Assembly: GCA_934513685.1 (NCBI GenBank)
Contig: CAKSWY010000005.1
Coordinates: 37,449 to 101,448 of the forward strand
Reading direction: 5' to 3'
From: an uncultured Oscillospiraceae bacterium
GTDB lineage: Bacteria > Bacillota > Clostridia > Oscillospirales > Ruminococcaceae
DNA length: 64,000 nt
The notes under the pieces were generated by a model. That model ran no database searches, had not been told where the DNA came from, and saw only the letters and a list, made by a program, of their open reading frames with translations. Shown here piece by piece: positions 54,575-63,480 of this stretch (position 1 is its first letter; every line of letters begins with the position of its first letter). The position numbers and the translations under genes were made by a program.

Positions 54575-54746
54575 GATGACAGATTGCGGCCAGGAGGGCG
54601 GATCCCCACGGGAACATCCAGCCGGGCCTGCCGCCGGGCAGCGCTTCGGGCGGCAGCGGCCGATGCGCCCGCCCATTCTGCAAAAAAGGCCGCCGCGCTT
54701 CTTACAAAAATCCGGTCCGACGGGGCCTTGAAAGGAAACAACCACC

Positions 54747-55925
54747 ATGCTTTATAGTGAACTGAACGTCAGCCCGCAGCTGCACCAGGCCGTGGAGCGC
54801 ATGGGCTTTACCGAGATGACCGAAATTCAGGAAAAGGTCATTCCGGTGATGATGGCCGGGCGGGACGTGATCGCCAAGGCCCCCACCGGCACCGGCAAAA
54901 CCTGTGCCTTCGGCATTCCGGTGATCGAGAGCCTGAACCAGGAACTGGCCCGCCCTCAGACGGTGGTTCTGGCCCCCACCCGGGAGCTGGCCCAGCAGAT
55001 CGCCGGAGACCTGGAGGACCTGGCCCACTTTATGCCGGCGGTGCGCATTGCCTGCGTGTACGGCGGCGCCAACATGCAGGGGCAGATCGACCGGCTGAAA
55101 AAGGGCTGCCAGATCGTGGTGGCCACCCCGGGCCGCCTGATGGACCATGTGCGCCACCGCACCATTGACCTGGGCGCGGTGACCACCGTGGTGCTGGACG
55201 AGGCCGACGAGATGCTGAACATGGGCTTTTATAAGGATGTGCGCCACATCATTGACCTGATGAAGGCCCGCAAGCACCTCTCCATGTTCAGCGCCACCAT
55301 CAGCCGCGAGGTGATGGACATCGGTTGGCTGTACCAGAAGGACGCCGCCGAGATCACGGTGCAGCCGGTGCAGGAGAGCCTGCCCAAAATCACCCAGTAC
55401 AAGCTGAAAACCACCGGGCGGGACAAGCTGGCCGACCTGGCGCAGATCATCCTCAGCGGCGGCTACGGCCGGGTGATGGTGTTCTGCAACACCAAGTTCA
55501 CCACCGCCACCCTGTGCAACCAGCTGGCCCGGCTGAACTTCCAGGTGGACTGCCTGCACGGCGACCTGTCACAGGCGGAGCGGAACAAGATCATGACCGC
55601 CTTCCGGGAGGGCAAGCTGAAGGTGCTGGTGGCCACCGACGTGGCGGCCCGCGGCATTGACGTGGAAAACGTGGACGCGGTGATCAACTACGACGTGCCG
55701 GACTCCAACGAGTATTACACCCACCGCATCGGCCGCACCGGCCGTGCCCGCCGCCAGGGCGTGAGCTACCTGATGTACACCCCGGACGAGGAAAAGCGGG
55801 TGGCGGAGCTTCTGCGCCTGACCCGCAACCAGGCCACACCCGTCCACTTCGATTTCAACCACGAAAAGCTGGTGGAGGAAAAGGTGGAGCAGGGAGACCG
55901 GTTCAACATCCGGGCCTACTTTTAA
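54747..55925 (+). CDS. DEAD-box RNA helicase
   Basis: A 392-aa ATP-dependent RNA unwinding protein for ribosome assembly or mRNA turnover. Q motif region (FTEMTEIQEKVIP), motif I APTGTGKT, Ia PTRELAQQ, II VLDEADEML, III FSAT, and C-terminal VATDVAARGIDV and HRIGRTGRA. It stops shortly after the helicase core and lacks the C-terminal RNA-binding extension of CshA/DbpA, so it is a minimal core enzyme. Start at MLYSELNVS, with AAAGGAAA upstream. Confidence 0.95.
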   Translation: MLYSELNVSPQLHQAVERMGFTEMTEIQEKVIPVMMAGRDVIAKAPTGTGKTCAFGIPVIESLNQELARPQTVVLAPTRELAQQIAGDLEDLAHFMPAVRIACVYGGANMQGQIDRLKKGCQIVVATPGRLMDHVRHRTIDLGAVTTVVLDEADEMLNMGFYKDVRHIIDLMKARKHLSMFSATISREVMDIGWLYQKDAAEITVQPVQESLPKITQYKLKTTGRDKLADLAQIILSGGYGRVMVFCNTKFTTATLCNQLARLNFQVDCLHGDLSQAERNKIMTAFREGKLKVLVATDVAARGIDVENVDAVINYDVPDSNEYYTHRIGRTGRARRQGVSYLMYTPDEEKRVAELLRLTRNQATPVHFDFNHEKLVEEKVEQGDRFNIRAYF

Positions 55926-56059
55926 GGCAGGGCAAAAATAATTTGCCTGCGGTGACCGACAAAAGGCTGGTGCCGGCGAGAGTTATGGTGTAAGATAAAA
56001 AAGAAATCACCGCCGCGGCAACCAAATGTTCCCGGTGAAGCAAACAGGAGGAAATCATT

Positions 56060-56494
56060 ATGATCCGTGCTACCCGTAATATGCTGGACTTCTTCGAGCG
56101 CAAGGGCATGAAATATTCGCCGGACATTGACACCACCAAGGCCGGTAAGGACGTGGTGACGGTTACTTACACCGGTGACAACAAGGACACCATCCGCTTC
56201 AAGATCTTCGTGGACCCGGATGAGGACAATGTGGCCATCCGCGTGTGGACCATTGCCAAAACCACCAACACCCGTCAGGTGGCGGCGGTGTCTCTGGTGC
56301 TGAACGACCTGAACAACAACTACCGCTGGTACCGCTGGTACCTGGACGATGACCGCGAGGTCACCGCGGCGGTGGATGCGGTGATCACGGCCGACACCAT
56401 CGGCGCCATTGCCTATGAGCTGGTGCAGCGCGGCGTGAACATCATCGACGAGAATTACCCGAAGGTGATGAAGGCGCTGTGGAGCGACCAGTAA
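56060..56494 (+). CDS. YbjN-like domain protein (paralogue 2)
   Basis: A 144-aa soluble protein paralogous to the gene at 35445: shared LNDLNNNYRWYRWYLDDD, TAAVDAVI, RGVNIIDENYP and MKALW. The fold is probably YbjN/chaperone-like. The function is unknown. CAGGAGG lies 9 bases before the ATG. A weak -10 (TAAGAT, 55991-55996) precedes it. Confidence 0.7.
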   Translation: MIRATRNMLDFFERKGMKYSPDIDTTKAGKDVVTVTYTGDNKDTIRFKIFVDPDEDNVAIRVWTIAKTTNTRQVAAVSLVLNDLNNNYRWYRWYLDDDREVTAAVDAVITADTIGAIAYELVQRGVNIIDENYPKVMKALWSDQ

Positions 56495-56650
56495 CCAAAA
56501 CCAAGCGGTAAAACGCCCGGAACAGGCTGGGAGTGGCCGTCTTACAGTCCGTTTCCGCCTCAGGGAAAAGGCGGCGGCGGGCTGTTTTCGTGTGTCCGGC
56601 GTGCCGCAAAGCAACAGCCGCCCAAACGGGGCGGGGGAGGGAAAGAACGT

Positions 56651-57553
56651 ATGAAAGAATATAAAAGCATGCTGCACTATCTGGCGGGCAGCTTCGGCAT
56701 AGCGTGGCTGGTGTGGGCCGTTGCGCTGTCCGGCAAACTGCCGGCAAGCTCGGCGCAGTGGCTCACCACCATTGGTATGTTTGCGCCGCTGCTGTCCACC
56801 GTGATGCTCAAGCGGAGCTGCCCGGAGGCCAACGTGGGCTTCCGGCTGAACCTGAACTTCAAGCGCGGCTGGATGTTCTATGCGGTGGCCCTGTGGGGGC
56901 CTGCGCTCATCACCTTTGCAGGTGTGGCGGTGTATTTCGCGGTGTTCCGCAACTATGATGCGAACATGGGCTACATGGAGTCCAGCGTTATCGCCATGTA
57001 CGGCGAGGAGGCCTACCAGGCCCAGGGCGGCCTGTCCATCATCAAGGCGATGGCCAAGCTGCAGATCATCCAGGCGGTGACGGTGGCCCCTTTCTTCAAC
57101 GCCATCGCGGGCTTTGGCGAAGAGGCTGGCTGGCGCGGCTGGCTGTACCCCACCCTGTGCTCCCGTCTGGGCGCGGTGAAGGGCATGGTGGCCGGCGGTG
57201 TGATCTGGGGCCTGTGGCACCTGCCCCTGACCGTGAGTGGCCACAACTACGGCACCGATTACCCCGGCTGGCCTGTGCTGGGTGTGGTGGCCATGGTGAT
57301 CTTCTGCATCAGCGCCGGTGCCTGCCTGTATTGGCTGAGCCTGCGCTGCAAGAGCATTCTGCCCGCGGCGCTGGCCCATGGTGCCATCAACGCCATTGCG
57401 GCGGTGGGCAACTACTGGCTGCCTGCCGACGGGGCAAACTTCCTGTACGGGCCCAGCCCGTCCGGCCTGGTGGCGGGCCTGCCCCTGCTGGTGCTGGGCA
57501 TTCTGGCCATGTGGGACATTGCCCGCATGGAAAAGACCCCCATGGCCCTGTAA
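56651..57553 (+). CDS. CPBP family intramembrane glutamic endopeptidase
   Basis: A 300-aa membrane protein with about eight helices. It has the CPBP (Abi/Rce1-like) motifs: EEAGWRGWL with E157-E158, the His in WGLWHLPL, and the late HGAINA. Bacterial members cleave membrane-bound peptides or give bacteriocin immunity. The substrate is unknown and no bacteriocin gene is visible nearby. It is followed by a strong terminator. Confidence 0.92.
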   Translation: MKEYKSMLHYLAGSFGIAWLVWAVALSGKLPASSAQWLTTIGMFAPLLSTVMLKRSCPEANVGFRLNLNFKRGWMFYAVALWGPALITFAGVAVYFAVFRNYDANMGYMESSVIAMYGEEAYQAQGGLSIIKAMAKLQIIQAVTVAPFFNAIAGFGEEAGWRGWLYPTLCSRLGAVKGMVAGGVIWGLWHLPLTVSGHNYGTDYPGWPVLGVVAMVIFCISAGACLYWLSLRCKSILPAALAHGAINAIAAVGNYWLPADGANFLYGPSPSGLVAGLPLLVLGILAMWDIARMEKTPMAL

Positions 57554-57585
57554 GCCTTTGCCTGTGAACTGAAAATTTTACAAAG

Positions 57586-57639
57586 GAATTCCGCCCTCTC
57601 CGCCGGCTGTGTCCGTCGGGAGAGGGCGGAATTCTTTTT
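57586..57639 (+). terminator. terminator after the CPBP protease
   Basis: GAATTCCGCCCTCTCC (57586-57601) pairs with GGAGAGGGCGGAATTC (57619-57634), followed by TTTTTG. The following stretch up to 57850 shows no gene I can support. Confidence 0.93.
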
Positions 57640-57850
57640 GCATGAATGCCCGCCAAAATCCCCTTTGAAATCTTGCGCTGTGAGTACAAAAGTGCAAAAA
57701 CGGTCCGAAAAGTCCAGCATGCGGCTGCCCTATGCCACAGACCACCAAAATTGGAAAAGAATAACACAAAACCGTTGAGTTGGTACAAAAAAGGCAAAGA
57801 TGCACAAATTTGCGTCGAAATTTATGGCTGTGAAAGGTGTACAGAATCGG

Positions 57851-57879
57851 TTGCACAGTTTGCGCAGTTTTGATATACT
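57851..57879 (+). promoter_or_regulatory. promoter of the atp operon
   Basis: TTGCAC (57851-57856), a 17-bp spacer and TATACT (57874-57879) with TGA before it (extended -10). The ~110-base leader holds a stem GGCCGG...CCGGCC around 57900-57936. Confidence 0.85.
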
Positions 57880-57995
57880 GAAAACAAATCGGCAACGGGG
57901 CCGGATTTGACCAAAAAGGTCACGGACCGGCCGAAAACGATGCACGGCAGGCCCACAGCTGAATATCTATGCGACCTGCCGCAGGGGAGGACACC

Positions 57996-58259
57996 ATGAA
58001 GCAAAACGAACGATTCCGTCTTTGGCGGGACATCGTCTGGCTGACCCAGCTTGGGTTCAGCATGGTGTCGCCCCTGCTTCTTTGCATCTGGGGCGGCTGG
58101 CAGCTGCAGCACCGGTTCGGCTTCGGCCCCTGGGTGATGGCAGCGGCCATTGTGCTGGGGCTGGGCGGCGCGGCCAGCGGCGTGGCGGGGTTTGCCCGCC
58201 TGATGCTGAATCGGGCCAAGCGCAGCCAGGCGCCGCCGGGCTTCAACGAGCACCGGTGA
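57996..58259 (+). CDS. AtpZ/AtpI-like small membrane protein
   Basis: An 87-aa protein with two membrane helices (~14-34 and ~45-66) and a basic end. Its size, the opening WRDIVWLTQLGFSMVSPLLLCIWGGWQL and first position in the atp operon identify it as the AtpZ-type assembly factor (putative Mg2+/Ca2+ channel or rotor assembly aid). Start set by GGGGAGG 6 bases before MKQNERF. Confidence 0.82.
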   Translation: MKQNERFRLWRDIVWLTQLGFSMVSPLLLCIWGGWQLQHRFGFGPWVMAAAIVLGLGGAASGVAGFARLMLNRAKRSQAPPGFNEHR

Positions 58260-58318
58260 CACCGCCGAACAAAAACGCCGCTGCGGCCCCACGCCGCAGC
58301 CACAGGGGAGGGACGCAT

Positions 58319-58750
58319 ATGAAATTGCAGCCTGCCGTTCGGCAGGAGACCATCCACATTGCCGCCGGGTGCGCCGTGGGGTGCGCCGTGATGCTGGCGG
58401 TGTTCGCGGCGTTGGGCCGCCTGGATTACACCGTGGCCCTGGGCGCAGGGCTGGGCTGGTGCCTGGCGGTGGCAAACTTCCTGCTTTTGGGCCTGTCGGT
58501 TCAAAAAGCGGCCGGGGAGAGCGAGAGCCGCGCCAAGGCCATGATGCAGACCTCCTACACCATGCGCAACCTGATGTGTGCGCTGGGGGTGATCGTGGGG
58601 TTCGTGGCACCCTGCTTCCACTGGGTGGCCGTGGTGCTGCCGCTGTTCTTCCCCCGGCTGACCATTGCGTTTATGCAGCTTACCGGCCGCTATAAGCCGG
58701 AAAAAACCACCGGGGCCTCCGGCGATGAAGGGGGGGAACACGAAGTATGA
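58319..58750 (+). CDS. atpI: ATP synthase subunit I
   Basis: A 143-aa four-helix membrane protein of the AtpI family, a chaperone for c-ring assembly. Helix regions about 15-33, 38-58, 78-100 and 100-118, then a hydrophilic tail. Position directly before atpB and the ATGA overlap with it support the call. GGGGAGGG lies 7 bases before the ATG. Confidence 0.85.
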   Translation: MKLQPAVRQETIHIAAGCAVGCAVMLAVFAALGRLDYTVALGAGLGWCLAVANFLLLGLSVQKAAGESESRAKAMMQTSYTMRNLMCALGVIVGFVAPCFHWVAVVLPLFFPRLTIAFMQLTGRYKPEKTTGASGDEGGEHEV

Positions 58751-59496
58751 ACATTAGCGTTCAAGGCGCACCGATCTATTTCACCATTCCCATCTTCGGC
58801 GGCATTCCCATCTCGGCCACGCTGGTGGTCACCTGGCTCATCATGGCCATCGTCACCGGCCTGTGCCTGTGGCTCACCCACGACATGAAGGTGTCCAACG
58901 TGAGCAAGCGGCAGGCGGTGGCGGAATTCCTGGTGGAGACGGCCCGCAACTTTACGGTGGGGAACATGGGCGAGAAATTCGCCTACTTCACGCCGTTTGT
59001 GGCGGCCCTGTTCACCCTGTCGCTGCTGTCGAACCTGATCAGCCTGGTGGGCCTGTACAGCCCCACGGCGGATCTTTCCACCGAGGCGGCCTGGGCGGTG
59101 CTGGTGTTTGCCCTCATCACCTACCACAAGATCAAGGCGAACGGCTTCGGCGGCTATCTGAAGGGCTTTACCCAGCCCATTCCGGTGCTGACCCCCTTCA
59201 ACATCCTGTCGGAGATCGCCACCCCCATCAGCATGGCCTGCCGTCATTTCGGCAACATCCTGTCCGGTACGGTCATCAACGCCCTGATCTACGGGGCGCT
59301 GGCGCTGGCCAGCCACGCGCTGTTCGGCCTGCTGCCGGGCCTGCTGGGCGATGTGCTGAGCCAGATCCCCTTCCTGGATGTGGGCCTGCCGGCCATCACC
59401 TCGATCTATTTCGACTGGTTCAGCGGTGCGATGCAGGCATTCATCTTCTGTATGCTGACCACCATGTATATCGCCAACGCCGCCGAGGCGGACTGA
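58747..59496 (+). CDS. atpB: ATP synthase F0 subunit a
   Basis: A 249-aa stator membrane subunit that provides the ion half-channels. The essential arginine lies in ACRHFGNILSG (R166), and the C-terminal QAFIFCMLTTMYIANA helix is conserved. It starts inside the atpI stop codon overlap. Ion specificity is better read from subunit c (next gene). Confidence 0.95.
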   Translation: MNISVQGAPIYFTIPIFGGIPISATLVVTWLIMAIVTGLCLWLTHDMKVSNVSKRQAVAEFLVETARNFTVGNMGEKFAYFTPFVAALFTLSLLSNLISLVGLYSPTADLSTEAAWAVLVFALITYHKIKANGFGGYLKGFTQPIPVLTPFNILSEIATPISMACRHFGNILSGTVINALIYGALALASHALFGLLPGLLGDVLSQIPFLDVGLPAITSIYFDWFSGAMQAFIFCMLTTMYIANAAEAD

Positions 59497-59570
59497 ACCC
59501 GCAACCCGAACCCATCCCGCAGGGCGTTTGCCCTGCATAAACCAGAAAACACAAGAAGGAGAATGAACTT

Positions 59571-59831
59571 ATGGAAAGTGCAATCGTATTGGCCGGCTGC
59601 GCCATCGGCGCAGGTCTCGCCCTGATCGCAGGCATCGGCCCTGGTATCGGCGAAGGTTACGCCGTGGGCCAGGCTCTGTCCGCCATCGGCCGCCAGCCCG
59701 AGTGCAAGGGCGATGTGACCAGCACCATGCTGCTGGGCTGCGCCATTGCCGAGACCACCGGTATTTACGGCTTTGTTACCGGCCTGCTGCTGATCTTTGT
59801 GGCGCCCGGTATGTTCCTGGGGATGCTGTAA
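59571..59831 (+). CDS. atpE: ATP synthase F0 subunit c, two-carboxylate (probably Na+) type
   Basis: An 86-aa hairpin of two membrane helices forming the rotor ring. The loop RQPECKGD is standard. Helix 1 has P24 and E28 (GPGIGEGY), and helix 2 has E61-T62-T63 and Y66 (AIAETTGIYG). In the Na+ rotor of Ilyobacter these positions are P28, Q32, E65, S66, T67 and Y70; Fusobacterium has Glu at position 32, the two-carboxylate Na+ motif. So Na+ coupling is likely by family comparison. SD AGAAGGAG upstream. Confidence 0.95.
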   Translation: MESAIVLAGCAIGAGLALIAGIGPGIGEGYAVGQALSAIGRQPECKGDVTSTMLLGCAIAETTGIYGFVTGLLLIFVAPGMFLGML

Positions 59832-59876
59832 GCGGCCCGCCCCGGCCAATTGATACGGAAGGAGGAAGGAACCCTT

Positions 59877-60383
59877 ATGGAGGGATTTCAGGCACTGGTG
59901 ACCATCGTTCCCTGGAACTTTGTGGCCCAGATCGCGAACCTGCTGATCACCATGCTCCTCGTCAAAAAATTCCTGTTCCAGCGGGTGCAGAAGATCCTGG
60001 ACCAGCGCCAGGCACTGTGCAACGCCCAGCTGGAAGAAGCTGCCTCGGCCCGGGAAAAGGCCGAGCAGGCCCAGGCCCAGTACGAAGAGGCTCTGGCGCA
60101 GGCCAAGGCCGAGGCCGGTGAGATTGTGAAAGCTGCCGACCGCACCGCCGCCGCCCACAGCGAGGAAATTCTGGAGGATGCCCGCCGCCAGGCCCAGGCC
60201 ATGCTGGCCAAGGCCGAAGCAGACATCGCCCAGCAGCGCAAGAAGGCGGTGAACGAGGTGAAGGACGAGCTGGGCGGCATTGCCGTGGACATCGCCAGCA
60301 AGGTGGTGGAACGGGAAGTTCGCCCGGAGGACCACGCCAAGCTCATCGACGAGTTTATTCAGAATGTGGGTGACGCCTCATGA
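59877..60383 (+). CDS. atpF: ATP synthase F0 subunit b
   Basis: A 168-aa peripheral stalk: one N-terminal membrane helix (~12-30, FVAQIANLLITMLLVKKFLF) and a long charged coiled coil rich in Ala, Glu, Gln and Lys. Start chosen at MEGFQALV, with GAAGGAGG upstream. Coupled to atpH by an ATGA overlap. Confidence 0.95.
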   Translation: MEGFQALVTIVPWNFVAQIANLLITMLLVKKFLFQRVQKILDQRQALCNAQLEEAASAREKAEQAQAQYEEALAQAKAEAGEIVKAADRTAAAHSEEILEDARRQAQAMLAKAEADIAQQRKKAVNEVKDELGGIAVDIASKVVEREVRPEDHAKLIDEFIQNVGDAS

Positions 60384-60919
60384 CGACCGACGTTGCAAAG
60401 GTTTACGGCGGCGCGCTGTATGACCTGGCCGCCGAGGAAGGGCTGGAGGACGAGCTGCTGACCCAGCAGCAGACCCTGGCCCAGGTGCTGGCCGCCGAGC
60501 CTCAGTGGCTGCGGCTGCTGGCGATTCCCAGCATCCCGAAGCCCGAGCGCACCGCCCTGCTGGACGAGGCGCTGGCCGGGGTGCACCCGTATCTTGTGAA
60601 TTTTTCCAAGATCCTCTGCGAACGGGAGTCCATCGGGGAGCTGCCCGCCTGCTTTAAGGAGTACCGCCGCCGCTACAACAAGGCCCACGGCATTCTCACC
60701 GCCGTGGCCACCGCCGCGGTGCCCATGACCGAGGAGCAGAAGGCCCGCCTGACCGAAAAGCTGGCGGCCGTCACCGGCAAAACCATCCATCTGGAAACCC
60801 GGGTGGACGAGAGCTGCCTGGGTGGCGTGCGGCTGGATGTGGAGGGCGTGCGGCTGGACGGCACCCTGAAGAGCCGTCTGGACACGCTGCGCCAGACCCT
60901 GGCGGCCCCCGCCGACTGA
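60380..60919 (+). CDS. atpH: ATP synthase F1 subunit delta
   Basis: A 179-aa stator cap linking subunit b to the alpha/beta hexamer. VAKVYGGALYDLAAEEG at the N-terminus, and the C-terminal signature in VDESCLGGVRLDVEGVRLDGTLKSRLDTLR, match the family. A 111-bp gap with a weak hairpin precedes atpA. Confidence 0.95.
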   Translation: MTTDVAKVYGGALYDLAAEEGLEDELLTQQQTLAQVLAAEPQWLRLLAIPSIPKPERTALLDEALAGVHPYLVNFSKILCERESIGELPACFKEYRRRYNKAHGILTAVATAAVPMTEEQKARLTEKLAAVTGKTIHLETRVDESCLGGVRLDVEGVRLDGTLKSRLDTLRQTLAAPAD

Positions 60920-61030
60920 GGCGGCAGCCCCGGAACCTGTTTGAACCATTCAAAACAGCGCGCCCTCTGCGCTTTGGCAGGCGGGCGGCGCTGACAGACC
61001 AAAAGAGAAAGTTGTGGTGAAATTACTGCC

Positions 61031-62545
61031 ATGCAACTGAAACCCGAAGAGATCTCCAAGATCATCCGGTCCCAGATCAAGCACTACGAGAACACCATTC
61101 AGCGCAGTGAGACCGGCACCGTCATCCTGGTGGGCGACGGCATTGCCCGGGCCTCCGGCCTGGACAACTGTATGGCCGGCGAACTGGTGGAGTTTGAGAA
61201 CGGTGCGTTCGGCCTGGCGCAGAACCTGGAAGAGAACACCGTGTCCATCGTGCTGCTGGGCAGCGACCAGGGCCTGAAAGAGGGCAGCCTGGTCAAGCGC
61301 ACCGGCAAGGTGGTGAGCGTGCCCGTGGGCGAGGGAATGATCGGCCGCGTGGTGAACGCCCTGGGCCAGCCCATTGACGGCAAAGGCCCCATCACCGCCA
61401 GCGAGTGGCGGCCCATCGAGTGCCCCGCCCCCGGCATCATTCAGCGGCAGCCCGTGAAGGAGCCGCTGCAGACCGGCATCAAGGCCATCGACAGCATGAT
61501 CCCCATCGGCCGCGGCCAGCGTGAGCTGATCATCGGCGACCGCCAGACCGGTAAAACCGTCATTGCCACCGACACCATCCTGAACCAGAAGGGCAAGGAC
61601 GTGCTGTGCATCTACGTGGCCATCGGCCAGAAGCGCAGCACCGTGGCCCAGCTGGTGGAAACGCTGGAGCAGGCCGGCGCCATGGAATACACCACCGTGG
61701 TGGCCGCCACGGCCTCGGAGCTGTCGCCCCTGCAGTACATCGCCCCCTACGCAGGCTGCGCCATGGGCGAGTACTTCATGTACAAGGGCCGCCATGTGCT
61801 GATCATTTACGACGACCTGTCCAAGCACGCGGTGGCCTACCGTGCCCTGTCGCTGCTGATCCGCCGTCCCCCGGGACGTGAGGCTTACCCCGGCGATGTG
61901 TTCTACCTGCACAGCCGCCTGCTGGAGCGGGCTGCCAAGCTCAGCGACAAGCTGGGCGGCGGCAGCATGACCGCCCTGCCCATCATCGAGACCCAGGCGG
62001 GCGACGTATCCGCCTACATCCCCACCAACGTGATCTCCATCACCGACGGCCAGATCTTCCTGGAGACGGAGCTGTTCCACTCCGGCGTGCGGCCTGCGGT
62101 GAACCCGGGCATCTCGGTGTCCCGCGTGGGCGGCAACGCCCAGATCAAGGCTATGAAGAAGGTGGCCGGCACCCTGAAGCTGATTTACAGTCAGTACCGC
62201 GAACTGCAGTCCTTCGCCCAGTTCGGCAGCGACCTGGACGCGGACACCAAGGCCCGGCTGGCCCAGGGCGAGCGCATTGTGGAGGTGCTGAAGCAGAACC
62301 GCAGCGCCCCCGTGCCCGTGGAAAAGCAGGTGGCCATTCTGTACGCGGTGGTTCACGGCGAGCTGAAGGACATTGCCGTGGAGCAGGTGGGCGCGTTTGA
62401 GCAGGCCCTGTACAGCTGGCTGGATGCCCATGCGCCCCAGTATCTGGAAGCGGTGCGCACCACCGGCAAGCTGGAGGGCGAGACCGAAGAGGTGCTGAAA
62501 GCCGCCATTGCCGACTGCCGCGCCGATTTCTTAAAGACCCATTGA
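61031..62545 (+). CDS. atpA: ATP synthase F1 subunit alpha
   Basis: A 504-aa non-catalytic nucleotide-binding subunit. P-loop GDRQTGKT (169-176), AIDSMIPIGRGQRELIIGD, and the signature PAVNPGISVSRVGG near residue 360. Full length for the family. The start MQLKPEEI follows GTGGTGAAATTACTGCC, a weak SD. Confidence 0.97.
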   Translation: MQLKPEEISKIIRSQIKHYENTIQRSETGTVILVGDGIARASGLDNCMAGELVEFENGAFGLAQNLEENTVSIVLLGSDQGLKEGSLVKRTGKVVSVPVGEGMIGRVVNALGQPIDGKGPITASEWRPIECPAPGIIQRQPVKEPLQTGIKAIDSMIPIGRGQRELIIGDRQTGKTVIATDTILNQKGKDVLCIYVAIGQKRSTVAQLVETLEQAGAMEYTTVVAATASELSPLQYIAPYAGCAMGEYFMYKGRHVLIIYDDLSKHAVAYRALSLLIRRPPGREAYPGDVFYLHSRLLERAAKLSDKLGGGSMTALPIIETQAGDVSAYIPTNVISITDGQIFLETELFHSGVRPAVNPGISVSRVGGNAQIKAMKKVAGTLKLIYSQYRELQSFAQFGSDLDADTKARLAQGERIVEVLKQNRSAPVPVEKQVAILYAVVHGELKDIAVEQVGAFEQALYSWLDAHAPQYLEAVRTTGKLEGETEEVLKAAIADCRADFLKTH

Positions 62546-62559
62546 GGAGGTGACGAGCC

Positions 62560-63408
62560 ATGGCTGGTTCCATGAAGGACATTAAGCTGCGCATCCGCAG
62601 TGTGCAGAGCACCATGCAGATCACCAAGGCCATGGAACTGGTGGCCTCCTCCAAGCTGCGCCATGCCCGCGAGCGGATGGAGCAGGCGCGTCCCTATTTT
62701 GAGACGCTGCAGGCCACCCTGGCGGACATTGCCGCCGCCAACACCGAGTTTACCTCGCCGTATCTGGCCCGCCGCCCGGTGAAAAAGACCTGCTATATCG
62801 TGATTGCAGGCGACCGCGGCCTGGCCGGCGGCTACAACGCCAACCTGTTCAAGCTGGTGGCCCAGGCCGCCGAGGGCAAGGAGTGCTGTGTGCTGCCCGT
62901 GGGCAAAAAGGCGCTGGAGCACTTCCAGCACCGGGGCATGAGCATCCTCACCGAGGAGTTCAGCCCGGTGGAGGACGTGACCGTGAGCGACTGCTTCTCC
63001 ATGTCCCGCCTGGTAGCCCAGGGCTTTTTGAAGGGCGAGTTCGATGAGATCCACCTGTGCTACACCCGGTTTGAGTCCATGCTGACCCAGACCGCCAAAA
63101 CGGTGCAGATGCTGCCCATGGCTGCCCCCAAGCCCCGGGAGGACAAGCGCCCCCGCAGCCTGATGCTGTATGAGCCTTCCAGCGAGGCGGTGTACGACGC
63201 CATTGTGCCCGAGTACTTTGCGGGCCTGATCTGGGGCGCCGTGTGCGAATCGGAAGCCAGTGAGCAGGCGGCCCGCCGCACCGCCATGGATGCGGCCAGC
63301 AAGAACGCCGGCGAGATGATCGAGAACCTGAACCTGCGCTACAACCGCGCCCGTCAGGCCGCCATCACGCAGGAGATCACCGAGATCGTGGCCGGCGCAG
63401 AGCAATAA
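62560..63408 (+). CDS. atpG: ATP synthase F1 subunit gamma
   Basis: A 282-aa central shaft. N-terminal coiled coil (MKDIKLRIRSVQSTMQITKAM), the middle Rossmann-like part (VIAGDRGLAGGYNANLF) and the C-terminal ARQAAITQEITEIVAGAEQ helix are conserved. SD GAGGAGG 11 bases before the ATG. Confidence 0.97.
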   Translation: MAGSMKDIKLRIRSVQSTMQITKAMELVASSKLRHARERMEQARPYFETLQATLADIAAANTEFTSPYLARRPVKKTCYIVIAGDRGLAGGYNANLFKLVAQAAEGKECCVLPVGKKALEHFQHRGMSILTEEFSPVEDVTVSDCFSMSRLVAQGFLKGEFDEIHLCYTRFESMLTQTAKTVQMLPMAAPKPREDKRPRSLMLYEPSSEAVYDAIVPEYFAGLIWGAVCESEASEQAARRTAMDAASKNAGEMIENLNLRYNRARQAAITQEITEIVAGAEQ

Positions 63409-63480
63409 TTGAAGTTGAACGGCGCAGTTTCTGCGCCGGACCGGGGGCCGGTCACGGCCCCGCAGTAAGGAGTGAAGTCC

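Noticed and set aside
57640..57850. Possible small genes between the CPBP protease terminator and the atp promoter.
   Set aside because: Short open frames exist on both strands but none has a ribosome binding site or recognisable sequence.
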